Of a DNA stretch of 51,796 nt, positions 18,467-26,662 are shown in pieces. Origin of the DNA: Flavobacteriales bacterium (lineage in GTDB: Bacteria; Bacteroidota; Bacteroidia; Flavobacteriales_E; Vicingaceae); NCBI GenBank assembly GCA_002401955.1, contig NVUQ01000018.1, positions 1 to 51,796 on the forward strand, read 5' to 3'. The position numbers and the translations under genes were made by a program. The first letter of the stretch is position 1. Each line of letters starts with the position of its first letter. The notes under the pieces were generated by a model. That model was not told the origin of the DNA. It ran no database searches and saw only the letters and a program-made list of their open reading frames with translations.

Positions 18467-18917
18467 TTTCCGAAAAATTTATTTTCTTACTGTATTTTCC
18501 CCAAGTAGTATCGTAAGACAGTCTTAAATAGTATTTTTTGAACAAGTCGAGTTCAGTTAAGTCGTAAGTAGTCGACTTCACCCCACCTAAAGAAACTTTG
18601 ATATTCATTATATCACTTTCAATAGGTATGTCAACTGAAAAACCAGATTTCGTTGAATGACTTGAATGCTCTACTCCATCAATGAATATTTTTGTTTTAG
18701 TGTCAAATAAAAAATATTGACCTTCAAAACTAATATTGATAGCTCCTTTTACTTTTTTTACTGTCTCTTTAGGTTGTTCTAAAATTACTTCCTTAATAGG
18801 TTTTTCAACTACTTCTTTGTTTAAAATTTCCGATTTTAACGATTCAAATTCATTTTTTGTTATTGCTCCTTCATCCAAAAGCAATTTCAAGTTTTTTAGT
18901 TCTGTTATTTTATCCAT
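18459..18917 (-). CDS. SHOCT-domain protein with beta-rich C-terminus
   Basis: 152 residues. Residues 1-35 (KITELKNLKLLLDEGAITKNEFESLKSEIL) match the short SHOCT helical hairpin, with its LLDEGxIT-x-EFExLK core. A linker rich in Lys/Glu/Val leads to a beta-sheet domain (about 58-150; GQYFLFDTKTKIFIDG, YYLRLSYDTTWGKYSKK) that I cannot assign. No membrane segment. Shares the SHOCT element with the 461-residue protein two genes upstream, suggesting that they interact or descend from one another at the N-terminus. Overlaps both neighbours by 8 nt. Confidence 0.7.
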   Translation of the reverse strand: MDKITELKNLKLLLDEGAITKNEFESLKSEILNKEVVEKPIKEVILEQPKETVKKVKGAINISFEGQYFLFDTKTKIFIDGVEHSSHSTKSGFSVDIPIESDIMNIKVSLGGVKSTTYDLTELDLFKKYYLRLSYDTTWGKYSKKINFSENG

Positions 18918-19296
18918 GATTAATGATTAGTGTTAAGGTGAAAACTAATAGTATAAATACATCTAGTATTATAATTTTTTTAAGCTGTCTTTTAAAACTT
19001 AAAGGTTGTATCCAGTAATAAACTATAACAAAGGGTCTAAAGAGTAATTGAACTGTTAAAAAATACATCCATAAAATAGATTGTGGATTAAAAGTGTTTG
19101 CTGCCTCAAAGTTACCTTTTATACATTCAGACAAGCCTCTTGTCAAACCACAGGATTTACATTCTACTCCATTAATTAATTTGTATTGGCATGTCAACCC
19201 AATCCCGAATACTTGGAAAAGTATTAAACTTGCAATCCCGATGGCAATTAGTCCAAAAAAAAATATTGATAGCTTAATATAAGTACCACTCATCAT
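18910..19296 (-). CDS. DUF2752 family membrane protein
   Basis: 128 residues with three hydrophobic segments (about 8-28, 62-82, 102-122). The DUF2752 signature C-x2-CGLTRG appears as ECKSCGLTRGLSECIKGNF, followed by the helix FNPQSILWMYFL. Members are small integral membrane proteins of unknown function. Third... of four genes in operon order (second after the 461-residue protein, 37-nt gap), and it overlaps the following SHOCT gene by 8 nt (ATGGATAA). Confidence 0.8.
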   Translation of the reverse strand: MMSGTYIKLSIFFFGLIAIGIASLILFQVFGIGLTCQYKLINGVECKSCGLTRGLSECIKGNFEAANTFNPQSILWMYFLTVQLLFRPFVIVYYWIQPLSFKRQLKKIIILDVFILLVFTLTLIINHG

Positions 19297-19333
19297 AAAA
19301 TGTTATTCCGCTATTTATTAAGATTATTGAAGC

Positions 19334-20719
19334 TTAAATTTTCTTAATAACTTTCATGTAGCCGTCACATGAATATTCATAATCCCAAGAAAACTCTAGC
19401 AATATCTTGGAATACTGTTTTACGTCAATTTTATGAATTTTCTTTTCTGAAGAATCACTAAGATTTGAAGATTCATGATTCCAAATCATTTTATCAGAGT
19501 AAATTCTAGCTTCCCCACCATGCTGTTTGTGCATATAAGTTTCAATATAAACAGAATCAATTCCTTTAACATCTATCTCTTTTTGGTCTATAGGGCCTTT
19601 ATAACTAGAGTATTTAGGGCCTACGATTAAATTATCAACAGAATAATCAACCTCCTCATCTGACATCAGTTGGTATTGCTCTAATTCTTCGTCAGAAGGG
19701 CCAGAAGGTGCTCCATCACCTTTATCATAACCTTGTTCTTCGGCAGGTCTATTTTTAGGCTGACTTTCAGCCTCATTCAAAGCCTCTGCATACCTTTCTT
19801 CCTTTCGATGTATTGCTTCATCAAATCCAGCACAAAAACAATCTGATGCAACCATAATATTTCTACCAGATTCATAATTTACTTTTTCAACGTAAGTTTC
19901 GCAATTTCTTGAACCTCCTAATGTTAAGACCATTTTACCACTTGCATAACCTTCCTCATAGTATCCTACTGATTGAGAACAATCCAACAATTCAGCTACC
20001 TCTGAGTTTTCGTCACTAGAACCACTTGAAAACCAACTACTTTCCGTACTGTCAAGTAATGGTCCATTAAAAGGGTCTTTTACATATAAAAAGATACAAA
20101 CAGCTACAATTACTAAAGCCGCATATGAAAAATTTCTATCTAATTGTGTAGCATCTGATTTATTAACTACCATTAATGCCATAACAATAGCAGCAATCGT
20201 TCCTCCAACTCCGCCCAATAATATTAAACAAGGAAGAAAGAGCATTATGAAAAGAGCAAAACAAGCAAGAACCAACGAAAAGATACTTTCAAAAGCATAG
20301 TTAAAGCCACCTCTTTTGGCGTTTATTCTATCAATTTCACCAAAAGAAAATAATTTATCCCCTATTGATATTTCATCTGGAGTCATTTCCGAAGGTGCAT
20401 CAGAATACTTCTTTTTTATAAAGGGCTTCAAAAGTTTAATTTCCTCGTCACTTATGTCGTCAAAATCAAGATAAACAATCTTAGGTGCTTCTACCCTTGA
20501 GTTTTTAGAATTGTAAAACCCTTTTAAAATTACTTTTTTCCCCTTCTTTTTTTCTTCTTTTTCCAATTGTTGAGGTTCTTTTTTGGCTTCAACTTTTTCT
20601 TTAGGAATTGATTTATCTTCTAATATTTCTTTCTTAAGCGTTTCAAATTCTTCTTTGGATATCGCTTCTGATTTAAATAACTCTTGTAATTCTTGAAGCT
20701 TCTCTATTTTACTTTTCAT
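19334..20719 (-). CDS. SHOCT-domain multi-pass membrane protein with large extracytoplasmic region
   Basis: 461 residues, first gene of the operon. Order: SHOCT hairpin (about 1-36; LQELFKSEAISKEEFETLKKEI), a lysine/glutamate-rich linker (about 37-60), a soluble segment, a hydrophobic block of two helices (about 148-190; LACFALFIMLFLPCLILLG...TIAAIVMALMVV), a third helix (about 200-215), then an acidic, serine-rich region (SSWFSSGSSDENSE) and a C-terminal beta-rich domain ending GYMKVIKKI. Four cysteines (CSQS, NCETY, DCFCAG) lie in the extracytoplasmic part. No known family for the C-terminal half. Shares its N-terminal element with the 152-residue protein. Confidence 0.7.
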   Translation of the reverse strand: MKSKIEKLQELQELFKSEAISKEEFETLKKEILEDKSIPKEKVEAKKEPQQLEKEEKKKGKKVILKGFYNSKNSRVEAPKIVYLDFDDISDEEIKLLKPFIKKKYSDAPSEMTPDEISIGDKLFSFGEIDRINAKRGGFNYAFESIFSLVLACFALFIMLFLPCLILLGGVGGTIAAIVMALMVVNKSDATQLDRNFSYAALVIVAVCIFLYVKDPFNGPLLDSTESSWFSSGSSDENSEVAELLDCSQSVGYYEEGYASGKMVLTLGGSRNCETYVEKVNYESGRNIMVASDCFCAGFDEAIHRKEERYAEALNEAESQPKNRPAEEQGYDKGDGAPSGPSDEELEQYQLMSDEEVDYSVDNLIVGPKYSSYKGPIDQKEIDVKGIDSVYIETYMHKQHGGEARIYSDKMIWNHESSNLSDSSEKKIHKIDVKQYSKILLEFSWDYEYSCDGYMKVIKKI

Positions 20720-21080
20720 AATATATTCTTTTTATTATCTATTGTTGATGCTTGTTCTACACACCTAATAGATTAGAAATATTAAAAGTCCTTTACTCTA
20801 TAATGACTTCTATTGCAATAGTCTTTCCTTTTTCATCATGCAAATGATAAAAGCTACAAGATAACAACATTATCTCTTTTTTTTTAGACAAAGGGTCGTA
20901 ATATTTTCCGTAGTAGAAAATTATTTTTCGATTCAAAACGATGAATTAAGACTTGATACGGTGTTTTATTGAAAGTTTCTTCATGAGCATCGATTTTTTT
21001 TGCATGGTTGGTTTGTATTTAATGTTAAAGGCAAATGTTTTTATTCATCCTGTCATATAAAAAAGAATAAGAGATTAAAT
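20720..21080. other. Intergenic stretch holding a decayed minus-strand frame
   Basis: About 360 nt between the SHOCT operon and the small HTH ORF. Contains no intact gene on either strand; the only structured content I see is the broken frame listed at 20793-20998. Confidence 0.6.
20793..20998 (-). pseudogene. Decayed reading frame, unidentified
   Basis: On the minus strand a protein-like frame ends at TAA 20793 with KGKTIAIEVIIE; it includes IIFYYGKYYDPLSKKKE and SCSFYHLHDEKG. Upstream, one TAA interrupts the same frame, while the neighbouring frame is open there with DAHEETFNKTPYQVLIHRFESK. A single indel near the GAAAAAT at about 20935 would join the two. This looks like a frameshifted remnant of an accessory gene of unknown function, but a short noncoding stretch with chance open frames cannot be excluded. 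Confidence 0.35.
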
Positions 21081-21212
21081 ATGAATTACGATAAACAACT
21101 ACAAGATTATTATTCCAATAAAAAACAAAAAGGGTACTACACCACCACTGAGATTATGAAAATGACAGGAATTAATGAAAGAACCTTAAAGTATAGAATA
21201 AAAGAGGTGTAG
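21081..21212 (+). CDS. Possible 43-residue helix-turn-helix protein
   Basis: ATG at 21081 follows a purine-rich AAGAATAAGAGATT. The product has a charged N-terminus and a helix-turn-helix-like end, YYTTTEIMKMTGINERTLKYR, reminiscent of the first helices of MerR/excisionase-type DNA-binding domains. It stops 19 nt before the tRNA-fMet terminator, facing the opposite way. It may be a truncated remnant of a larger regulator or an excisionase-like leftover beside the tRNA; coding status is uncertain. Confidence 0.4.
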   Translation: MNYDKQLQDYYSNKKQKGYYTTTEIMKMTGINERTLKYRIKEV

Positions 21213-21230
21213 CAAGGGATTCAGAAGGAC

Positions 21231-21263
21231 AAAAAAAAAGAACCATTCATTACTGAATGGTTC
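21231..21263 (-). terminator. Terminator of tRNA-fMet
   Basis: Minus strand: GAACCATTCA, loop, TGAATGGTTC (21240-21263), then nine T (21231-21239). It lies 7 nt after the tRNA trailer CTAAG. Confidence 0.85.
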
Positions 21264-21270
21264 TCCTTAG

Positions 21271-21343
21271 TAGCGGGGGCCAGACTCGAACTGACGACCT
21301 CCGGGTTATGAGCCCGATGAGCTACCAACTGCTCTACCCCGCG
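21271..21343 (-). tRNA. Initiator tRNA-fMet (CAT)
   Basis: 73 nt fold perfectly: acceptor CGCGGGG/CCCCGCT, D stem GAGC/GCTC, anticodon arm TCGGG-CTCATAA-CCCGG, variable AGGTC, T arm GTCAG-TTCGAGT-CTGGC, discriminator A73. Initiator identity is read from the unpaired first position (C1 against T72), the A11-T24 pair in the D stem, and the three G-C pairs next to the anticodon loop. CCA is not encoded (CTA follows). A terminator follows directly. Confidence 0.95.
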
Positions 21344-21569
21344 ATATATTTTTAAAAGAACTTTTTTATCTTAAATCGGCTGCAAATGTAACTCTTTTTT
21401 CGCTCCTATGAGATATTACAGCAGTTTATTTAGATAATAAAGCACTATACATCTCTAAATAAATGATAATCAGATATTCAGCATATTAACTTACACAACC
21501 TTAATCGAGTAATAATAAGGCGTGTTCAAACAATATTGCGTTTCTTTGCACTTTAAAAAAAATAAAATA

Positions 21570-22451
21570 ATGCATAAAGCAGGTTTTGTAAATATTATTG
21601 GCGCCCCTAATGTGGGTAAATCTACCTTAATGAATGTTTTGGTTGGTGAAAAATTATCAATTATCACATCTAAAGCTCAAACTACTCGTCATCGAATTTT
21701 AGGAATCGTAAATGATGATGATTACCAAATGGTTTTTTCTGATACTCCAGGAATTATTGATCCTGCATACAAAATGCACGAAGGAATGATGACTTTCGTA
21801 AACATGGCTATTTCTGATGCTGATGTATTATTGGTAATGGTTGAAGCTCAAGAAAAAGAGTTTAAAGACCCTAAAATTCTTGAAAAAGTTCAAAAAACTG
21901 ATACTCCTGTTATTTTAATCATTAATAAGATTGATGAGATAGAACAAGAGTTTTTAGAAGAAAAAGTAAATTTTTGGAGCGAACAAGTTCCGAATGCTAA
22001 AGTATTCCCCGTTTCTGCCTTGCATAATTTTAATGTTGATCAGGTAGTAATGGAAATTAAAGCTGCACTTCCTGAGTCTCCACCCTTTTACGACAAAGAT
22101 CAATTAACAGATAAACCAGAAAAGTTTTTTGTTTCAGAAATTATCAGAGAAAAAATTCTGATGAACTATAAAAAAGAAATTCCTTATTCGTGCGAGGTAG
22201 AAATTGAAGAGTTTAAAGAGGAAGAGAAAATCATTAGAATAAGAGCTGTAATAATGGTTATTAGAGATTCCCAAAAAGGAATTGTTATCGGACACCAAGG
22301 AAAACCTTTAAAAAAGGTAGGGACACAAGCACGTATTGACATGGAAAAATTCTTTGATAAGAAAGTATTTCTTGAACTCTACGTAAAAGTGAATAAAGAT
22401 TGGAGAAATAACGAAACACAATTAAAACGATTTGGATACCTAAATAAATAG
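21570..22451 (+). CDS. era: GTPase Era
   Basis: 293 residues from the ATG at 21570 (MHKAGFVNIIG); the GTG-initiated upstream extension is not supported. Ras-like G domain: G1 GAPNVGKS, G2 TTRHR, G3 DTPG, G4 NKID, G5 SAL; then the type II KH domain (about 205-290) with VIGHQGKPLKKVG. Era binds the 3' end of 16S rRNA and acts in 30S assembly. der follows 24 nt downstream on the same strand, a pairing of two ribosome-assembly GTPases. A weak -7 box (TTTCTTTG, 21541-21548) lies 21 nt upstream. Confidence 0.97.
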   Translation: MHKAGFVNIIGAPNVGKSTLMNVLVGEKLSIITSKAQTTRHRILGIVNDDDYQMVFSDTPGIIDPAYKMHEGMMTFVNMAISDADVLLVMVEAQEKEFKDPKILEKVQKTDTPVILIINKIDEIEQEFLEEKVNFWSEQVPNAKVFPVSALHNFNVDQVVMEIKAALPESPPFYDKDQLTDKPEKFFVSEIIREKILMNYKKEIPYSCEVEIEEFKEEEKIIRIRAVIMVIRDSQKGIVIGHQGKPLKKVGTQARIDMEKFFDKKVFLELYVKVNKDWRNNETQLKRFGYLNK

Positions 22452-22458
22452 TTTTAGG

Positions 22459-22466
22459 TAATTTAG
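22459..22466 (+). promoter_or_regulatory. Possible -7 element before der (TAATTTAG)
   Basis: One mismatch to TAnnTTTG, 9 nt before the der start codon; would give a very short leader. It may simply be intergenic AT-rich sequence. Confidence 0.25.
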
Positions 22467-22475
22467 CCGCCTCTT

Positions 22476-23786
22476 ATGGGAAATATAGTAGCAATAGTAG
22501 GAAGACCAAATGTTGGTAAATCAACCTTATTTAATAGGTTAACAGAATCGCGTAGCGCAATAGTTGATGAGGCTAGTGGTGTAACTCGTGATAGACATTA
22601 TGGGAAAGTAGATTGGAATGGAATGGAATTCACCTTAATTGATACAGGTGGATACATTAAGGGTTCTGATGATGTTTTTGAAGACGAGATTAGAAAACAA
22701 GTTATAATTTCTATTGAAGAATGTGATTTAATCATTTTTGTAGCTGATGTTACTGCTGGAGTTACTGACCTTGATCAAACTGTAGCCAACCTTCTTAGAA
22801 AATCCAATAAAAAAGTTGTTTTCGTATCTAACAAAGTAGATAATCATGAACGAATTATAGATTCAAGTGCTTTTTACAGCTTAGGTATTGCGGATGAAAT
22901 TTTTAATGTTTCATCTATTAACGGAAGTGGTACTGGTGATTTATTAGACGAAGTAGTCAACAATTTAGAGGTTATACCTGAAGACGAAAATGATGACGGA
23001 ATACCGAGATTAGCAATTGTTGGTAGACCAAACGTTGGAAAATCATCTCTTTTAAACGCTTTAATTGGTGAAGAAAGAAATATTGTAACCAACATTTCTG
23101 GAACTACAAGAGATTCTATTACAACCCATTATAACGCTTACGGTTTTGATTTAAAATTAATTGATACTGCTGGAATTAGAAAGAAAGGAAAGGTAAACGA
23201 AGATATTGAGTTTTACTCAGTTATGCGTTCGGTAAGAGCAATTGAAAACTCAGATGTTTGTGTATTACTTATTGAAGCTTTAGATGGTATGATGGCTCAA
23301 GACATGAACATCTTCAACTTAGCTATCAAAAACAAAAAAGGTATTGTAATCTTAGTGAACAAATGGGATTTGGTTGACAAAGAAACAAATACAGCCAAAA
23401 AATTTGAAGAGTCTATTAAACAAAAAATTGCTCCTTTTACTGATGTACCAATCATTTTTACTTCAGTTCAAAACAAACAAAGAATACATAAAGCGTTAGA
23501 AGAGGTTGTTCAGGTTTATGAAAACAGAACAAGAAAAATTCCTACTTCTAAATTAAATGAAACAATGTTGGATATAATTAACAGAAACCCACCTCCAGCA
23601 CTTAAAGGAAAATGGATAAAGATTAAATTTGTTACTCAGTTACCTACTCATGCACCCTCTTTTGCATTCTTTTGTAATTTACCACAATATGTTAAAGATC
23701 CTTACAAACGTTTCTTAGAAAATAAATTAAGAGAGAAATTCAATTTCTCTGGTGTTCCTATTCAAATATTTATGAGAAAAAAATAA
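22476..23786 (+). CDS. der: Ribosome-associated GTPase Der (EngA)
   Basis: 436 residues with two tandem G domains: first [17 protein letters not shown]; second [21 protein letters not shown]-terminal KH-like domain (about 350-436) contains [15 protein letters not shown] and ends [10 protein letters not shown]. Essential factor in 50S subunit maturation. All nucleotide-binding motifs are intact. Confidence 0.98.
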   Translation: MGNIVAIVGRPNVGKSTLFNRLTESRSAIVDEASGVTRDRHYGKVDWNGMEFTLIDTGGYIKGSDDVFEDEIRKQVIISIEECDLIIFVADVTAGVTDLDQTVANLLRKSNKKVVFVSNKVDNHERIIDSSAFYSLGIADEIFNVSSINGSGTGDLLDEVVNNLEVIPEDENDDGIPRLAIVGRPNVGKSSLLNALIGEERNIVTNISGTTRDSITTHYNAYGFDLKLIDTAGIRKKGKVNEDIEFYSVMRSVRAIENSDVCVLLIEALDGMMAQDMNIFNLAIKNKKGIVILVNKWDLVDKETNTAKKFEESIKQKIAPFTDVPIIFTSVQNKQRIHKALEEVVQVYENRTRKIPTSKLNETMLDIINRNPPPALKGKWIKIKFVTQLPTHAPSFAFFCNLPQYVKDPYKRFLENKLREKFNFSGVPIQIFMRKK

Positions 23787-23849
23787 ATGGCAATGCCATT
23801 TATAATTAATGAGTATTTAACGCTTATTATTTATAAAACATAAAAGATC

Positions 23850-24449
23850 ATGAAAAAAATAACCTATCTTGTTTTAACTGCTTCATTATTAACATCAACA
23901 ACTCTTATTAGTCAAAACAATAGTGTTGCACAACCCGAACTAGATTCTGGAACTATTGAGCAACAGTTTGATTATATTATTACAAAATCTACAAGCTACA
24001 AAGAGTTTCAGTTAATTAGAAAATCTTCAATTTTAAAAATTAAAGCTCACACTTTAGATTCTTTAAAAAAGATTCAAAAAGATTTAGTAGCCGTTACTTC
24101 TTCTACTTCAAAAACTAAAGCCAATATCTCTCAATTAGAAACAGAAGTAACAACTTTAAAAAACGAAATTGAAACCATTTCAAAAGATGTAGATAGCATT
24201 TCCTTTTTGGGAGCTCCTTTAAGTAAAGCTAGTTACAATAGTGTTGTATGGTTAATTATTGGACTGTTACTTTTAGGTTTATTAATATTTGTTGGTTTGT
24301 ACAAGAAATGTAACATCAGCACAGTAAGAGCTCAAAATGATTTAGAAAAAATAAACAACGAATTTGAAACGTTCAGAAAAAAAGCACTTACAAAAGAACA
24401 AGAGACCATGCGTAAACTACAAGATGAACTAAATAAAAATCATTCTTAA
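23850..24449 (+). CDS. Coiled-coil single-pass membrane protein of flavobacterial type
   Basis: 199 residues: signal peptide (MKKITYLVLTASLLTSTTLIS), helical region with IEQQFDYIITKSTSYKEFQLIRKSS, a coiled coil (about 70-118), DSISFLGAPLSK, a transmembrane helix (about 130-152; VVWLIIGLLLLGLLIFVGLY), and a second coiled coil rich in Lys/Glu at the C-terminus. Relatives in flavobacteria have sometimes been labelled tRNA (guanine-N1)-methyltransferase, a name nothing in this sequence supports. Role unknown; 63 nt after der. Confidence 0.75.
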   Translation: MKKITYLVLTASLLTSTTLISQNNSVAQPELDSGTIEQQFDYIITKSTSYKEFQLIRKSSILKIKAHTLDSLKKIQKDLVAVTSSTSKTKANISQLETEVTTLKNEIETISKDVDSISFLGAPLSKASYNSVVWLIIGLLLLGLLIFVGLYKKCNISTVRAQNDLEKINNEFETFRKKALTKEQETMRKLQDELNKNHS

Positions 24450-24460
24450 TCTAGTTTGAA

Positions 24461-24514
24461 TAGCACATTAAAAAAGCCATTAAGAAATTTCTTAATGGCT
24501 TTTTTAATGTGCTA
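24461..24514. terminator. Perfect 54-bp palindrome, bidirectional terminator
   Basis: 24461-24487 and 24488-24514 are exact reverse complements (27 bp each, no spacer). The core AAAAAAGCCATTAAGAAA with its complement gives a G/C-containing stem followed by a T run on both strands. It sits between convergent genes, 12 nt after one stop and 13 nt before the other. Confidence 0.9.
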
Positions 24515-24526
24515 AATTGTAATTGA

Positions 24527-26659
24527 TTATTGAACTATTAATTTCTGAATTTGAACGTTATTATCAGCATTAAACTCTACAAAATAAATTCCTGCTGATA
24601 GTTTTCTTTCTTCATCTATTTTTAAAGTGTATTTACCTTGAGTAAATGATTGTCCGTTAATAACCTTTGTTACTTCTTGTCCTACAGCATTTCTTACTTT
24701 AATACTTAAGTTTTTAACATCTGTTACTAAGTTAAAAGAGATTTGAGCACTTGAGTTAGTTGGATTAGGATAAACACTAAAACTAGCAATGTTATTAAAA
24801 TCATTTATTCCAACAGCAGCTCCTCCAATATTAACATCATCTAAATAAATGTCATTTCCTCCTCCAGAAGTAAATTTAAATTTAAATCTCACATTAGTAG
24901 AAGTTCCTATACTTGTTAAATCAATCGATTTCTGCGCCCATTGTGAAGCAGATGGAATAAATGACCCTGTATTATCTGGAGCTGTTGTCATTGTATTAGC
25001 AACTAAAGGAAGTTTTAAAGACCAAGTAGCTCCACAATCTATAGAAGTGTAAACAAACATCTTATCTGAAGACGCACTATTCTTTTTAGCGTAAGCTACT
25101 TTAAAAGTCATTGTTTTTACAGCAGATGTAGAGAGGTCAAAAGATGGGCTAACTAACTCATCAACCAAACCATCAGTACCTGTAAAAGTATTTCTAATTC
25201 TTACTGATCTAGATCCTGTAGCTGCAGCAGCATTGTTGTTCTCCCATGTAAATCCGCCACCACCAACATTATTTATCCACCAATCATTACTAAATTGAGT
25301 AGTGTTTTCAAATCCATCTACAACAGGTCCTGCATAAGCGGCAGTTAATGAACTTACAGTTATAATACTGTTTTTTGTAATGCTACCAGTACCAGCTGAA
25401 GTAGATGGGTTATTTGTTACGCTATAGACCCCTGGTGTATTGTATGTAATTGTAGGATTAGGTGATGGTGAAGTTGAAGGAGTTCCTCCTGTAAATGACC
25501 AATTCCAACCTGTTGGAGTAGCATTATAAGAATCATCAGTAAATGTTACCGAACTTCCTGCACAAATAAACTCTTTATCATAAGAAAAATCAGCAATTGG
25601 AACACAAATTGCAGGGTTATAGGGATTGTTTACTCCTGCTGCTGCTAAATTTGCTGGAGTGTTTAATTGATCTAAACCAGTTGAAACACTTAATGAGTTT
25701 AATGTAAACTCCATAGTTGTTTTCTGCCCGAGAGTAAACATGTTTTGGCAGGCATCATAACTCATATAGTTTTCTATTTGATCTACAACATTTGAGGAAT
25801 ATACAGAACTTCCTGTAGCATCATTAGCACATGTGTTTTGAGAAGTGGCACAACCATAAGTTGCAGTAATACTAGGAGGTGTATCACACACCCAATCCCC
25901 AGAATTTTGACAACTAGATCCACATGCACCCTCAAAGGTGTGTAAAAGTCCAAAACAGTGTCCCATTTCATGTGTTAAGGTTCTATCTGTTCTACTCACA
26001 TAATTATTACCAATCACAATTCCATAGGTAGTATTTATTCCTGACCATGGAATTTGAGCATAACCTAAAATAATTCCTGGACTTCCATTAGGGTCAATTG
26101 AATTTACTACCCAGATGTTAAAATATTTTCTGCTATCCCAATAACTTACCGCTTTTACAGCATCTCTCGGTACACACGAAGTACTTAATGGTGAATCTGT
26201 ACGAACAATACCTTCTGTACAGTTTCCATTAGGATCTTTATGAGCTAATCTAAACTCTATATTCATGCTCATAGCATAAGGAAGAAATTGAGCACGTGTA
26301 TTACTTGCATCAGAATTCATACGCTGAAAATCTTCATTAAGAGTAAGTAATTGATCATCAATACTAGCTTTAGAACAATAGCCTGCCCCATTATCTGTAA
26401 TACAATGAAAAACTACTGGGATGATGTAAGGACTAGTTTTGCTAACAGCCCCTGTCTGCGGGTTATTATTTATATAATCCTTTATTTGATTTCTAAAACT
26501 TGACTCTTGTTGAATTAATGCAGGATTATTTTGCTTCAATTGTTCTGCATTTTGAGTCGTGGCACACCAATTACCTATTCTATTTTGAGTTTGAGCAGTT
26601 GCATTCGATATAATAAAAATTGAAGCAACAGCTAAAAAAGTAAGTCTGATTTTTTTCAT
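24527..26659 (-). CDS. Secreted M43-type zinc metalloprotease with PKD domain and T9SS signal (copy 2)
   Basis: 710 residues. Signal peptide (MKKIRLTFLAVASIFIISNATA), propeptide-like region, then a pappalysin/cytophagalysin-type catalytic domain with RTLTHEMGHCFGLLHTFEG (extended HExxHxxGxxH zinc site) and the Met-turn YMSYDACQNMF. After that a PKD-like domain (about 355-435; FTGGTPSTS), a beta-sandwich region (about 440-610), and a T9SS type A sorting domain (FSVYPNPTNSSAQIS to the end). Highly similar along its whole length to the next gene upstream, which ends 3 nt before this start, so the two form a tandem duplication in one transcript. Confidence 0.93.
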   Translation of the reverse strand: MKKIRLTFLAVASIFIISNATAQTQNRIGNWCATTQNAEQLKQNNPALIQQESSFRNQIKDYINNNPQTGAVSKTSPYIIPVVFHCITDNGAGYCSKASIDDQLLTLNEDFQRMNSDASNTRAQFLPYAMSMNIEFRLAHKDPNGNCTEGIVRTDSPLSTSCVPRDAVKAVSYWDSRKYFNIWVVNSIDPNGSPGIILGYAQIPWSGINTTYGIVIGNNYVSRTDRTLTHEMGHCFGLLHTFEGACGSSCQNSGDWVCDTPPSITATYGCATSQNTCANDATGSSVYSSNVVDQIENYMSYDACQNMFTLGQKTTMEFTLNSLSVSTGLDQLNTPANLAAAGVNNPYNPAICVPIADFSYDKEFICAGSSVTFTDDSYNATPTGWNWSFTGGTPSTSPSPNPTITYNTPGVYSVTNNPSTSAGTGSITKNSIITVSSLTAAYAGPVVDGFENTTQFSNDWWINNVGGGGFTWENNNAAAATGSRSVRIRNTFTGTDGLVDELVSPSFDLSTSAVKTMTFKVAYAKKNSASSDKMFVYTSIDCGATWSLKLPLVANTMTTAPDNTGSFIPSASQWAQKSIDLTSIGTSTNVRFKFKFTSGGGNDIYLDDVNIGGAAVGINDFNNIASFSVYPNPTNSSAQISFNLVTDVKNLSIKVRNAVGQEVTKVINGQSFTQGKYTLKIDEERKLSAGIYFVEFNADNNVQIQKLIVQ

Positions 26660-26662
26660 ATG

